A program made the position numbers and the translations under genes. The notes under the pieces are model-generated. The model was not told the origin of the DNA and ran no database searches. It saw nothing but the letters and a program-made list of their open reading frames with translations. Shown here one piece after another: positions 49,901 through 62,300 of a DNA stretch of 64,000 nt (its first letter is position 1; every line of letters starts with the position of its first letter). Source of the DNA: Balanoglossus misakiensis (taxonomy: Eukaryota > Hemichordata); the NCBI GenBank assembly GCA_040954595.2, contig CM082581.2, positions 13,702,001-13,766,000 of the forward strand. The letters run 5' to 3'.

Positions 49901-52568
49901 GATACATTCAATTTTCTCGGTCAGCAGATTCAGACCTTCCTTGATTACACTGACTACGGTTCCGAATTTGTCTTCAGCGCGCCACTGGAAGTTCATTTCT
50001 TCATATTTAAGGTTTGTACAACTAAAGTGGTCTACATCATCTTTCGATACCATCGTTCTTCGCCATCGTTAGAGCACCAAAATAAAACTCGGAAATTCCT
50101 TCTGGGTGACAACGGCAGTTTGAAACCAAGATGGCGGTCTTGGTGTTGAACTTATTTAGATTTCACGTCGTCTTAAAAAACTGTTTCAAAAATTGACTTC
50201 GTGCTACAAGTACATGTAAGTGCTGACGTCACCCAAATCAACATTATGATACATCACTTATTTTTCTACATCCAAACAGGTTCTGCCGGTCATTATATTC
50301 TGCACCTATATCATTGGTATGTTAGATTATCTGGGTATCATGGGATGGATTATCAAAGTCTGCGCATGGGTAATGCAGTACACTATGGAAGTGTCAGGGG
50401 CGGAAGCTCTCTGCGCATCAGCAAACATATTTGTGGGCATGGTAAGTAATTACATCTCTCTTGTAAATTTCATCTGAATTTTCATAAATAAGGGGGAAGT
50501 ACACGAGTGCGGAATCAAACAAAAGCAACTTACAGCAAGATAAAAAAAAAACAAGGCATTTAAGTACTTTTCTTGTAAGGAACCAATTTCGACATGTGGC
50601 GACTTGAAGTATACTGCAACTGAACGAACGACACCTATGCAGAAGACTACCCGTTCTGGTAAAATAATATCTTTCATGTACTGACTTACAAACTTATGGC
50701 AATTTTTCACAGACCATTGCTCCAGTCATGGTGAAGCACTATTTACATGACATGACGTCATCGGAGTTGCACTCTGTTGTGGTTGGTGGACTGGCAACAA
50801 TTGCAGGCAGCGTTCTGGGTGCATACATTAATTTTGGGATCAGTGCCGCTCATCTGTTGTCCGCATCAGTCATTTCTGCTCCGGCAGCCCTGGCTACCGC
50901 TAAGCTGTTCTACCCGGAGACGAAAAGGCCCAGGACTTTGACGGAGCACAACATTGTCATCGAAAAGGGGTAACGCTCGTAAATGTTCATTTGTAGTCAC
51001 CACTGACGTCAAAATCATCATCGTCCAAGTGCCACCAACTCGAATAGATCGAAGTGGTCTCTGGATGATGACAAAGCTTTGTGTACGCAGCATTTCTATA
51101 AATGATTGTATAAACAAGTCACTTTATCACCAACCATAAACCTTTTTTTTCTACAGCAAGGCCAGTAATGTGTTAGAAGCAATGGTAAATGCCGCACAAG
51201 ATGGTCTGAAAATCTGTGCTGCTATTGTTGCCCAGATCATCGCAATTCTGGCCACTTTGGCGTTCATCAACGCAGTCTTATCATGGTTGGGATCTTTGGT
51301 CAACTGTCCACAACTAACATTCGAGGTAATGAAAGCATGTCCAATGCGGTGGCCTTGTTGTTGGGGCGTTTCTCTGTTTCTCGGTTATTATGTAAATTTG
51401 TTTTTGAGGGTTGACAGATGTGAGAAATTGTTGAATGGACGAATTTACATTTGTCGTTAGATTGATCATGTTATGAGACTGTGAAATTTAAGACATCGAG
51501 CGATTGGAAAGTCAAAATACGCAACCTATATTCAAGAGACAAATCGACTTTGTTCACATATTGAATGCATGACTATGTTAATATTCATATATTAAGAGTT
51601 CATGGATAAGGAACATAGTGCACACTGCGTTTATATTCTCTTTGTTTCAGCTCATCTGTCGATATGTGCTATATCCTGTCGCTTGGTTGATGGGAGTTGA
51701 AAGCGCAGACTGTGAATTAGTTGCCGAGCTGATCGGAGTGAAGACTTTCCTCAATGAATTTGTCGCCTATCAACAACTAGCAGGGTACATCAGCAATCGG
51801 TCAACAGGGATTGGGCCTACGCTATCGGTTAGTGTTTTACGGGTTGTAACCTCGACAAGCCAATAAAAATTTGAACTATCTCTTCATTAAAGAAACTAGT
51901 GCACCGGCACTATTACGTCTTGCCGGCCAGTCAGTAACATATAACGAATCTACTCCATTTTCTACCTAAGAGCAATTGAAACACTAAAAAGCCAAGAAGA
52001 TATATGTAAATACGAAGTAGTCGATAATGTAATATTCTTCATTAGTTTCGTTGCAATCGCCAATCAATCTACCAGCATAGTGTAACTTTCTCATCCGTAG
52101 CTTCGATCTGAAGTCATAGCAACGTATGCATTGTGTGGATTTTCCAACCTGGGCAGCTTGGGAATAATGCTCGGCGCTTTGGGACCAATGATACCGGGAC
52201 GGAAGGGCGAATTGTCTCTTCTCTGCCTCAGAGCCATCGTCGCCGCCACGGTTGCATGTTGTATGACGGGCTGCGTTGCTGGTAAGGCAGTTTCTTTAAA
52301 ACCCAATATTATCGGCCTATGAATGGTTTGTAGGGGCTGTGGTTCCATACAGTGCTACTTTGTGATGTGAACGTGCCTAATTGCTTCTGCTACGATACAA
52401 ACAGATACACACTCTCACTATCTCAATGCATTTTTTTCTGTTTGTTTCTTTCCTTTGCCATGTCCAGGGCTTCTTTACGACGGAGGACGCCGTCTGTTTG
52501 ACTCGTCAGATATCGTCGAGGACGCCACCAATGCAACTGCCCTGTTTCTCACAACAACGTCCTCATGA
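46908..52568 (+). CDS. Slc28-like C: Concentrative nucleoside transporter, SLC28 family, tandem copy C
   Basis: Exons 46908-47027, 48650-48793, 49034-49317, 49517-49673, 49820-50011, 50280-50441, 50713-50969, 51157-51325, 51651-51827, 52101-52281, 52468-52568; 647 aa. Same architecture as copies A and B but clearly more diverged. Hairpin 1 reads MEVSGAEALCASANIFVGM, losing the Gly-Thr of MGTSGAES but keeping the Glu. The signature [15 protein letters not shown] is intact, and exon 10 starts [19 protein letters not shown]. The first two exons are short and acidic, with a run of five Asp encoded by GAT repeats. Long first intron (1.6 kb). Likely plasma-membrane nucleoside symporter with a selectivity different from A and B. 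Confidence 0.96.
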
Positions 52569-52728
52569 AAGGAAGTGCGCCATCTGCCGCGAGAATCGGA
52601 GATGCTACCTGCATCTGATTTAGCAGTGTCTACACTCAAAAATAATTTCAAACTCATAATCATATAGCGATATGATGACTTGTGTACTTCTCGTATGGGT
52701 AGCAAAGAAACTAACGAACAAGACTGAT

Positions 52729-52747
52729 TTAATTAATTAATTAATTA
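52729..52747. repeat. (TTAA)n microsatellite
   Basis: Four to five TTAA units in the presumed 3' UTR of SLC28 copy C. A poly(A) signal AATAAA follows at 52988-52993. Confidence 0.85.
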
Positions 52748-52987
52748 CTAATTGCATTGCGCAAAATCATCATCATCATGCAGTATGCTTTGAAATTTAT
52801 GAGACACGGAATAATATTTACTTGGAGACATTTATCTCTGTTTTGGCTGTAGATTTGGCAAATGCGGACTGGACTTGTCTTGTACGGCTTTGTGGCTGGC
52901 TGTTCTGGCCAACCGTTGTTTACAATGAATATAACACAGGCGGTCATAGACCTGTTATTTGATAAATGATAACATGAATTTTTAACC

Positions 52988-52993
52988 AATAAA
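52988..52993 (+). terminator. SLC28 copy C poly(A) signal
   Basis: AATAAA about 420 bp after the copy C stop codon; no closer consensus was found. Confidence 0.45.
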
Positions 52994-53307
52994 TAGACTA
53001 CTCCCTAGGTTGATATCAATGTCAAAATTCTTACCGGTTTCGCTGTACAAGCTGACCCCATGTCTTTAACGAGATGACTGCCAATCTTCTTTCCCGTTGT
53101 TGAAGTCTTTATCTTGAAATGTTAAAGTCTATCAACGGTCCGTGTAAATGTTTGGTGGATGAAAATGGCTGCAAACCCTTCCTTTTCTCCTGTTATCTCA
53201 AAAAGCAGTACAACTCGTCGTTTCGATGCGGCTTCGTTTGTTGGCGAAACTTCAATTTGGAATTTTCCGAACCAACGTAGCTTGGGTTGGTGTGTGCTCC
53301 CTTGCAG

Positions 53308-53517
53308 GCTTGCTGCTTGAAGGATCAGACTTCGACTCTGAACCTGGGGGAGTCGTGCAGATCAACCTTCGAGAAGTTCTCCAAAATCCAGGAACAACAA
53401 GCCACACTCGTCAGTCTCTTCATGTTTTTTTCTGCTCCACTTCTTCACGTGTTTTTGAAATACGCCGTCGTCACCAGTCACGATGCTTCCACCGTGAAAT
53501 CAGTGAGACGAATTTGA
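53308..53517 (+). CDS. Possible terminal exon of an unrecognised small membrane protein
   Basis: After a good acceptor (GCTCCCTTGCAG) the frame encodes about 69 residues and ends at TGA 53515-53517. It includes KFSKIQEQQATLVSLF followed by a hydrophobic stretch MFFSAPLLHVFLKYAVV and a basic tail STVKSVRRI. This gives one probable transmembrane segment. I do not recognise the family. No convincing upstream exon was found. An ATG at 53159/53165 opens a 50-codon frame (MAANPSFSPVISKSSTTRRF...) in a different frame that could be a first exon only if a very short intron existed. An AATAAA at 53998 would serve as a poly(A) signal. May be a chance frame. Confidence 0.35.
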   Translation, partial: ACCLKDQTSTLNLGESCRSTFEKFSKIQEQQATLVSLFMFFSAPLLHVFLKYAVVTSHDASTVKSVRRI

Positions 53518-54083
53518 AGTAACGCATGCAAATGTGCGCAAGCACCTGGTGAAAATTTGCATTGCACGTGGCCATTCCCAACCAATGGTAATCTCTATAC
53601 AGATACGTTCAAGTGGTTAATTGGCTAACACGAATATTCAAGTGGTATGTGCTTCGTGATTGGTCATGTTTTACACCGGGTGTTCTTGACGTGTTGTAAG
53701 GGGAGTTAAGAATGTTACATTCTTGTTAATGGTGTGCGGGGTTTCCCACGTTCTCTTTGACGGCAAAATATGGTTTTGAAAAAAAAAGTTGTGCAGGTAA
53801 CAAGCAGACACAAGGGAGGTTAACATGTACTTCTAAATACATTTTAAGTTTACAATTTGACAAATTAAAGTCTCAATAATCGCGGATGAATTACTATTTT
53901 TCATACCCATTCTGTGCGTAGACTCTAAGTATATTGTGTATAGTTTTCTTGAGTTTTTCCTGTTTTGACAAAATCTAATCGTGCAAATTGGTCTGCTGAA
54001 TAAATGTTGAAAACACTTCTGTGTAAATATCGTCCTTGATTATGTAAATTTAGTACAAGTTTTCTCTTAGAGGCTCAAGGAGC
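53518..54083. other. Spacer between convergent transcripts
   Basis: Between the possible exon at 53308 (+) and the stop of the tetraspan gene (-). Contains AATAAA (+) at about 53998. No other feature seen. Confidence 0.5.
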
Positions 54084-56649
54084 TTACTGAAGTTCTTGTT
54101 CGTTCAGTAATGACGCCCCCATGCGGTCATCCAAGACTCTCATTTGTTGGCAATCGAGTGCATCCTCGTACGACGGAGGCGAGTCTGCATAATGTGCATC
54201 GCTGTCGCAGTTTGTGTCGTACATGTCATTGTTCTGTGCGTTACTTTCTCGCTCAACGCACGGGTGGAAAGACAGTTCGGTATCTGTTGATCGGTTTTGT
54301 GCGTTATTCACGGGTGTCGCCAAGTCACAGGGGGACACATTTTGCGACTCCTTCTGAGAATCGGACTCAAAATTGGCAGTGTGCTCAGAGGGTACTTCTA
54401 TTGCGATGTCCTCACAGTCATCAGAAGATGATTTCACATCGTCTTGATCACTGCTGGTCAAATAACTAGCACAAGCGGGTGCACTTAGCATATCTACATC
54501 AATGTCAAGGGTTGCCATTTCTGACAATCCGGTTGGCGAAAGTGTTTGTGTGGGAAGTCGTTGTTGGAGCGACATCTCTTGCGCGTCTTGAGCAGCAATT
54601 TCTCTCGTTGCTTGGATACTGTTGCTACCGTGTCTTGGACCCCGTGTCCTGTCAGCTACTTCGACAGGAGAGCGAGATTCACCGGAAGACACTTGAGACG
54701 AGATTGTTGCCACTGGTACGTTGTCTGACGGTTGTGGTGGAGACTGATCGTTCGGCCTGTGCCTCCTTCGGTTTGGCATTTTTGTACGAGGCAATACTGC
54801 AGAGAAAGAATGAAATAACGTTTTCTGATCATTATTCTATAGTGGCATTCGTACCTTGTAATGCGCGTTTTTAACTATCCATGGCCTCCGTGTTTATCTC
54901 GGTATTTTTGAGAACCCAATTCACTTCCAAAGGTCAGAGAGCTTACCTGCCGGGAAAAGTATAAGTCTGTCATCGTTGTTTGAAACCAGCGATTCATAAC
55001 TTGGTGGTAATATCAACATTGGTGGGTTATCCGCTTGATACGAGTCTCCGTTGTTGTCAACGTTGTCATTTGCCTGCAGTGAGATGGAATTTGATTTTAT
55101 ATTGATTGAAAGAGCTTGTGGATAGATTTGAGATGTAATGCATTGATTCTAAAGATTGGCCATGGTGCTGTAACAATGTGTATTGTGATAGACGTAGCAG
55201 GCAACGCGTCTCCCCTCTAGGAAACTGAATATATTCGCTTACCCAGCTGGTATTCTCCTCTAAATTACGACAGCCACAGACTGTCATGCTAGCAAGACCC
55301 GCGGTTGCTATGGAAACGCACATCTGACTACACGCGGTAATCAAGATGAGCGCACCCACAGCCATCCTCGACTCCTGAAAATTAAAAGTTTTACTTCGTG
55401 AAGAGTGTCAAAATGTGAAATCTCAGGCAACTTACGCATACTGTAGTTTTCCGAGGTCCCAGTGAGGGAGTGTGCATTGAATAACCTTATAATAAGGGTC
55501 TTGTGGAGTTCGGAAAATGGTCTATTGGCTAATTCTCCCTACCTTAAATAGGTTTTAAGCTACCTAAGTGAGTGATGAAAATCTCACAGGGTCGACACAA
55601 TTTCAAGATGGCCGATTTTTGTCATGTTTAAGAAATGGAAGTGATATTCAGTCATTCAGTCATATCCCGAACAAGGTGAACGTAACTTTGACTTACTATA
55701 GATGAGCACGGATAGGAGTCGTATATGTCACAATCTGATGGATTGAAAAAGCCTTCTTGGGTGAGAGCCAACGCTGCTACGGTGATGGGAAGCAGGGTTA
55801 AACTGGAAGACACCAAACTTAGCACCAAGGAAACAATTATCTTATGGTGTGAAGAAAAGGTGAAAAGAAAAAGGATTTGTTATCGGTCTGAAACCAACAG
55901 GTGGCTGTGTATGAAGTCATTATAAATCTATTTCGGAATACACAGTTTCCTCATTCAACCGGAAGTTTTATTAGCATATCATTAGCATAAACGTGAGATG
56001 GTGACACAACCGAGTGATTTATTTAATCATGAGACTGATGTTATATGATGATATGGTTGACTAATATGAGACAGTCTTACACAGACTCTACTTTTACTTA
56101 CTGATTTCTCGGTCTTTTTTATGCAAGCCACGACACACGACATACCAGACACGGCAAACTGTAATAGGCACCACAAAGTCAATAACTATTTTCATTGAAT
56201 CATAAAGCAAATGGAACGAGATTTAAATTTGATAAAGTATAATACGGGAATTGCTAGAACATTGAAAGAAAATGACCCAGAAATATCTCTGTGTAGCCTC
56301 ATTATTTCCCTAGCGTACTTACAAAAAGGCCTGTCAAGATTGGAGCACATATATTGGCGATATATGTCCGCAGGGCTAAGGCAGTAATTCCAAGCATGAT
56401 ACTGAGAAACCCAAGACAAATCTGAGTCACTCCCAGGCAATGGTAATGGCGACGCTTAAATGGCGACGATTCATCCGGGTATATGAGATGGGCTGGAGTC
56501 TCGACATGCGAATTGACCGGCGGATTCTGCCAGGGACCGGTGTCGGTTACTTCTGCTAGAGGTGGCGCTGACTGCCCTGCTGTTGGTGGTTCTGATTGCG
56601 GCGGAATAATCCAGCTGTGGTCGTCATCTGTTGATCGCCTTGAAGCCAT
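54084..56649 (-). CDS. CD20/MS4A-like tetraspan protein with two PPSY motifs (ENTREP/FAM189-like?)
   Basis: Six exons on the minus strand: 56649-56323, 56158-56102, 55840-55697, 55374-55243, 55073-54947, 54796-54084; 499 aa. The N-terminal 75 residues are polar and Pro-rich. TM1 is GVTQICLGFLSIMLGITALA. TM2 spans exons 1-2 (ANICAPILTGLF / FAVSGMSCVVACI). TM3 is VSLVLSLVSSSLTLLPITVA. TM4 is AVGALILITACSQMCVSIAT, followed by a Cys-rich end (VCGCRN). Four hydrophobic helices, a 57-bp TM2 exon and phase-0 boundaries resemble MS4A/CD20 genes. The 280-residue cytoplasmic tail contains LPPSYES and SPPSYED, PPxY ligands for WW-domain E3 ligases such as ITCH/NEDD4; that combination is known in ENTREP/FAM189 proteins. 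The tail is Ser/Asp/Glu-rich. Exon structure is secure; family name is inference. Confidence 0.75.
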
Positions 56650-58919
56650 AACTTCACAGATTTCAATCTGATGTCACGGTCGTAGAATTCTGAAAGTATG
56701 AAACGCCAACATGATGTGTTGCCTCCATATTGAACAACTTATTAATAAAACGGGAAGTCTGGAACGACATAGTCGCGTTTCTGATGTCATTTTGTACTCT
56801 CCAAAGCACTCGAGGTTTTCGAGAATGACCTATACACATCATATGCCAATCATACACTAATCATATGACCAGACCTGGGTTTTTTTTGCAAAGTAACAAC
56901 GGCGTACGAACAAATGACAACGTTAACCTATGACCTGTGTCTAAGCACCATTCAGCATAGCATCATATCTATTAATTCCAAAGAAGGGGCGTGCCGTCAT
57001 CCTTTCTAAAAAATGAATCGGAGAAAGCCCCTTTGATTCATTTCATTCTCACAGACCGCGTGGTGTTACTTATTCTTTGAAGTCGAAGTTTGCAATATCC
57101 GCTCAATAATTAAAAACTTTTAGCGTCGGGAATGACCTCGTGTCGCCCTGGCAACGTCTATACTGACCTCAAAAAGACACACTCTTACAGGAACAAAAAG
57201 ATTGTGAATTTCACATGACAAGTTTTGTGTTGTTCTATACGTTCCCAGTGATTTATTGGGTTGAAATGACTAAGACAACAAGTAAAACAATTTTATATAA
57301 AAACATTTTTTTCAATCAAGCTTGAAAAGACTTTATGCTGCACATAAGAACAGACAACTAGACTGTGTTTCTATTTTGGTACGTTTTTTCACTGTATATA
57401 AATCAAACATACATACCTATGCTCAGGTTGCAACGACCCTTGCAGATGTACACAAAAGACTTCCTGGTCGGGTCGTCTACACCATCATAAATTAAATTGT
57501 CTTACAATAACGATATGGCAGTCGTCTGGGTTGACATAAACATTGTTGGAATATGCGTGCCATCGCGAAAATCGCCCAAAACGCGAAACAAACTGACCCA
57601 TATTGTGACGTTACTTACCTACAGGTATAGATATACTGTTAGTGACAGTTTCAGTCGATGAACGGTCCGACAAGACGCTTTGTTTGAATTGAGGGTGACG
57701 CTTATCCTTTTGATGTGGCATTCACGAGGAAATGGCAACCAGCAGGAGCATACAAGTGTCCCAGTTTCGAACAATTTATCGGCATTGGGAATCTCAGACT
57801 CTACTTGAAGTTGTCAAACAGAACAATTCTAACCTGGCTGCCAGTTGGACGTAGCGTGAAGTGCTTTGTATATCGACAAAGCAATCCACGCGCAAACTTC
57901 AGCTAAACACTGAAAACGCCAGCGAGTTACTGGGTTGCTTGATACCGCTGTAAAGGTGACATAGGTGTGGGTCGACCTCTCAACTTTGATCTACGGTGCT
58001 TTCGACTTCTCGTCTTTACCGCCACAACCGGATGATTTTTATGACCAAAAATCGCAGCAGTGAAAAGATTGAAATCCTCATTTTTGCGTTGCTTTAGTTT
58101 CAGGTGGTTTACTTATCCTGGGACGTGATGCAGAGTTATAAGATCCTGTCTTGCAGACACGACGTGCAAATAAGAGTGCAGTGGCATAATAATTATGTCA
58201 ATTAAGGCGGAATCCATTTTTTCAACAAAGAATTACATGGCTGTGTATATATATGAGTCGTGTCGTCAAACACTGATGCCTTCAATAGTAACAGCATGCA
58301 CACAGGGAATGTGATAGTAAATACCAATCCATAAATATGACCTGTGGAAAGTTGCGAAAGTTGCGACGAATATTATTTTAGACAATCATCAGCGATGACG
58401 CCCATGATCCAGACTGACAAATACTGGTTTATTCGAAAGGCACGATTCAAAAATTAGGCCAGTTACGTTTATAGACAGTGTGTCACTCTGAAACAAAAAG
58501 TGCGTGAACAAGTTTGACACCAGACATGTCACATATCAATAGAAATCATACTAGTAATTTCCCGTGAGTTTAAAGCTGCACAGTTGATGATAATGACAAT
58601 TTACTTTGGTAGCATAAAACTCTTAACTTTTGTTTGTATAATACTTTACTTGCCGAAATAAAATAACTCACGAGTGATTTGGTCAGTTGCCATGGTTCAG
58701 AATGTAAAAAAATAATAAAAATGAATTTTATGGGTACGTACCCATATATTTTTATAAACACACAAATATTGCGACGTAAACGTTACGTCATACAATGAAT
58801 ACAGTGAATACCGCACTTTGTTTATTTTGCAACAAAGTTACCGTTTCAAACGTTCGTAATCCCACTGTGAGATTGTCTGTAGTCTACTCTGAACCTTGTA
58901 TGAGGATGTTTTGCACTGA

Positions 58920-59075
58920 CAACCAAGGAAACTTCCTAATGATGAAGAGCAATATATCGAGTATTTAAAACGACAAACTCTTTCGATTTCATATGAAGAA
59001 ATTCAACAAAAATTGGCGGAATTTTCGCAAGCAGACGTGTCTATACCCACCGTCTGTCGAACCGTATTGCCCAAA
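58920..59075 (+). pseudogene. Transposase helix-turn-helix fragment (Tc1/mariner-like)
   Basis: The frame encodes RKLPNDEEQYIEYLKRQ, then SISYEEIQQKLAEFSQ and VSIPTVCRTV. It reads like the paired-type helix-turn-helix of Tc1/mariner-class transposases (a conserved SxxEIxxKL helix followed by a recognition helix). It is preceded by a stop and runs into a short ACC repeat; the catalytic DDE part is missing. An old transposon remnant is likely. No flanking inverted repeats were identified. Confidence 0.5.
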
Positions 59076-59150
59076 ACCACCACCACCACCACCGTCGATG
59101 CTTTTATAAAGTTAACAGTGCTTTCACTTAATTGCTTCACGTTCCACTGG

Positions 59151-59242
59151 TGACGTCACCCACTGTCTGTCAGACAGCAGGCGTGATTGTGGGATGTACA
59201 CGTACGTACCTGTTCTGACCCACACGTGTCACATGATATAAG
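59151..59242 (+). promoter_or_regulatory. Arylsulfatase promoter elements
   Basis: Within 190 bp of the ATG lie a perfect TGACGTCA (59151-59158), an E-box CACGTG (59223-59228), an adjacent GTCACATGAT (59228-59237) and TATAAG (59237-59242). GTCACATGAT differs by one base in its core from the TFEB/MITF CLEAR site GTCACGTGAC found at lysosomal genes. Suggestive only. Confidence 0.4.
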
Positions 59243-59337
59243 CTAGGTCACACTCGGACACCATTGGTGGGCGTGTGTCGGTATTTCAGCTCGGTGCTGC
59301 TTCTTCTCTCCTCGGTGGACACAGCGGGACCGTTGCC

Positions 59338-62300
59338 ATGGAACTGAAAATAACCCTGCTCGTTTGGTGTGCAAGTATTTTGTCCTTCACTTTATTCTCA
59401 CACGCGGCGCGTTCACCGAATTTCATCGTCCTGTTCGGCGATGATGTGGCCTGGGGTGACCTTGGCGCAAATTGGAACCCAAACAAAACAGAGTCGGACA
59501 CGCCGAATCTAGATAAACTGGCTGAAAGTGGGATCAGGTAGGGAATTATGTTGAGTGGCAATCTGTAATCGACCTTACACAGGTTCTTGACTCATACAAG
59601 TCACGCAGACATGCTACACGCACGCACCTATACGCTATACTATAGCTGTTGTTTGCCGTCGGGGCCATTCTGACAGCTTCCGTGTTCTTTGTGAGCTGAC
59701 TTTGGCTTCGACGAGTTTCAAGCGTAGAAGCTGCCACAGGAAAGACTCATTACTTGTTAAATACAACAACGAGCCACAAGCACAGTGAATGACGACCCTT
59801 GTCAACATAATAAGTCAGCCGGTTGAAGTCAGGTGACTTTAATCACGTGACAATAGCGAGATGGGGCGTGAACCCGAGATAGTTTGATTTCGATTTATAT
59901 GAGCAACTTTTCTAAAGAGTTCGCGGTCCAATTGAAATTGAAATCCTATACATGTAGTTGTGAGCAACTCTCCTTCGTTTGAAAATGATCTTCTGGTTTG
60001 TTATTTTATAATTCCCAAGATTTACAGACTTCCATGCTGCGGCGTCCGTCTGCTCTCCTTCGCGTGCATCTTTACTGACGGCTCGTCTTGGAATCCGTAA
60101 TGGAGTTACAAAACTGTATTCAGCGTCAGGCGTCGCTGGTTTGCCACTCAACGAGACAACGTTTGCTGAAGTCTTCAAAGCTGCTGGCTACAACACTGCA
60201 ATGATAGGTCTGTTGGAATTCTCTCCCCTCTCCGCTCTTTGTTTGTCCCGTCTATTTTGAATGATTTACTGTTTTTATCATTTTTTGTAAAATTCCAGGC
60301 AAGTGGCATCTTGGACTAAACGGGAGCTATCATCCACTGGGCAGAGGTAATGTAATGTGGCAATCACTTCTGCTGTCTTTTGCCAGAATTATGCTGCGAA
60401 GACTGAACTTGAGCTTACAGGGACATGACGAAATAATATTTTTGAAAAAGTTACTAAGATAAAATCAAAATTTAATGAATTTGTCCGTTTTCTTGCATCA
60501 ATTGTGCCAAGGCAAGGAAGCAGAGGACATAATTGGTTTTAATTAATACAAGGCAGAATTAAAACAATTGGTCGTTACTTTCAGGGTTTGATTATTATTA
60601 TGGAGTGCCATTCACGGTTGGCAATGGATGTACAGATCATCCGGGATTAACCATCCCTGTACAATCGCCTTGTCGGAAGGATCCTCTTTTGCAAATCGAA
60701 TCTTTTGTACATAAGGGTAGGTCAGCACGGCATACTTCACGTTATCCATAACCATCATTCTGCAACATTCATCAGACTTTTTTTCTACTCACAGGATTTG
60801 ATTATTATTTGGGTGTGCCCATGAGTGTTGACGAGGGTTGTTGTGACCATCCCGGTCTTGACATTCCAAAACGAAAATCCTGCAAAAAGGACAGCCATAC
60901 TTTCAAAATCAACCCACTTTCCATTTCGCATGGTAGGTACGGCTCAATAAAAGTCGAGGGAAACCATGCTTCCGCTCGACATGTCTGAATAAAACAGATT
61001 GCACCCAAGGTTTTGGCAGGAACACCTAATTTAATTGTGATCGATATAGTCTACTTCTAGAATTATCGTTCACGATGTTTTCATTCTATGGCCACACAAA
61101 GCTCGTGAGTAAAAATGCAGTGTGTCCAATGAAGAAGTCTGTTGTTTTGGATTCTGCAAAAGAGGTTGACAGAGACTGAAAATGGTGTACAGTATAAGAC
61201 AAAATACAAGTAGCAATCTTTAAGATTCACATGTTGTTCAAATTGCCTGTTTTCAACGCTTTCTTCTAGAATGTGAAATGGATGTTTGTGACAACAGCGG
61301 TAGCTGGGCCTTGCCTCTGCTGGAAAACAGAACAATCATCGAACAACCAACAGATCTGTGGAGCCTCTCTGACAAATACAGTCGCAAAGCCGTTGAACTT
61401 GTCAAACAGATGTAAGTTACTGGGTTCTTCGATGTCTTCAAATCCAGATTATTTTGCTTCAAGTTCAAGTTCATACGTATTAGTGTTTAATTCTACGAAC
61501 ACAATGACACGTGTCTGTGGTTCAAATTACAGCATGTTGGCCAGCGTCATTTACAACTTTGTTTCTAGCTTTCTGTCCTCAATTCAGAATATTTCCTTTT
61601 TGTTCAACACCAAAACACAACAGGGGAAGCAGCGATCAGCCGTTTTTGCTGTACCTTGCATTTGCCCACATGCACGTTCCTCTGGGACACAGCGCCAAGT
61701 ACAACACGTCTGCGCGTGGTTTCTATGGTGACACAGTGCGTGAAATGGATGGCATTGTTGGTGATGTGATGGCCGCGCTGCGAACGAATGGTCTTGAAAA
61801 CGACACAGTGGTTTGGTTTACAGGTAGGGCAGGGTGTATTCTTGAGTTTCCAGTCAAATGACCTCTTAATACAACTGTCTGGGGGTCAACCACTATCTTG
61901 TCCTCTTGTGACTCTGTGGACGCATTTGTTTCTCTGTTCATTCCCAATGCGCAGTTGACAGCCGTTCATGACACTCAAACAATTTGAATAAAATTATCAA
62001 GTTTGATGCAGATGTTCGCAAAATGACGCTTTAAAATGTGTGACATGTTTTGCAGCCGACAATGGTCCGTGGGTATCGAAGTGCCAGTACTCAGGTAGCC
62101 AAGGAGATTTTACTGGAAAGTGGCAAGAAACAACAGGTGCGTATCCTAATAATGACACACGACAGTCATAAATTCTTGTGTGTTTTTTTCTGTGAACGTT
62201 TCTGCCTCTCCAATCAACAAAATTCTAAATGTTTTAACCAACCGTCTTCCAACAGGTGGTGGTGGGAGTACCGCAAAACTGACGCCATGGGAGGCCGGAC

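Larger units (their letters stand above)
56650..59337. other. Intergenic region between divergent tetraspan and arylsulfatase genes
   Basis: 2.7 kb upstream of both start codons. No gene recognised apart from the transposase remnant at 58920-59075. A 63-codon frame at 57715-57906 has no features. Confidence 0.6.
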
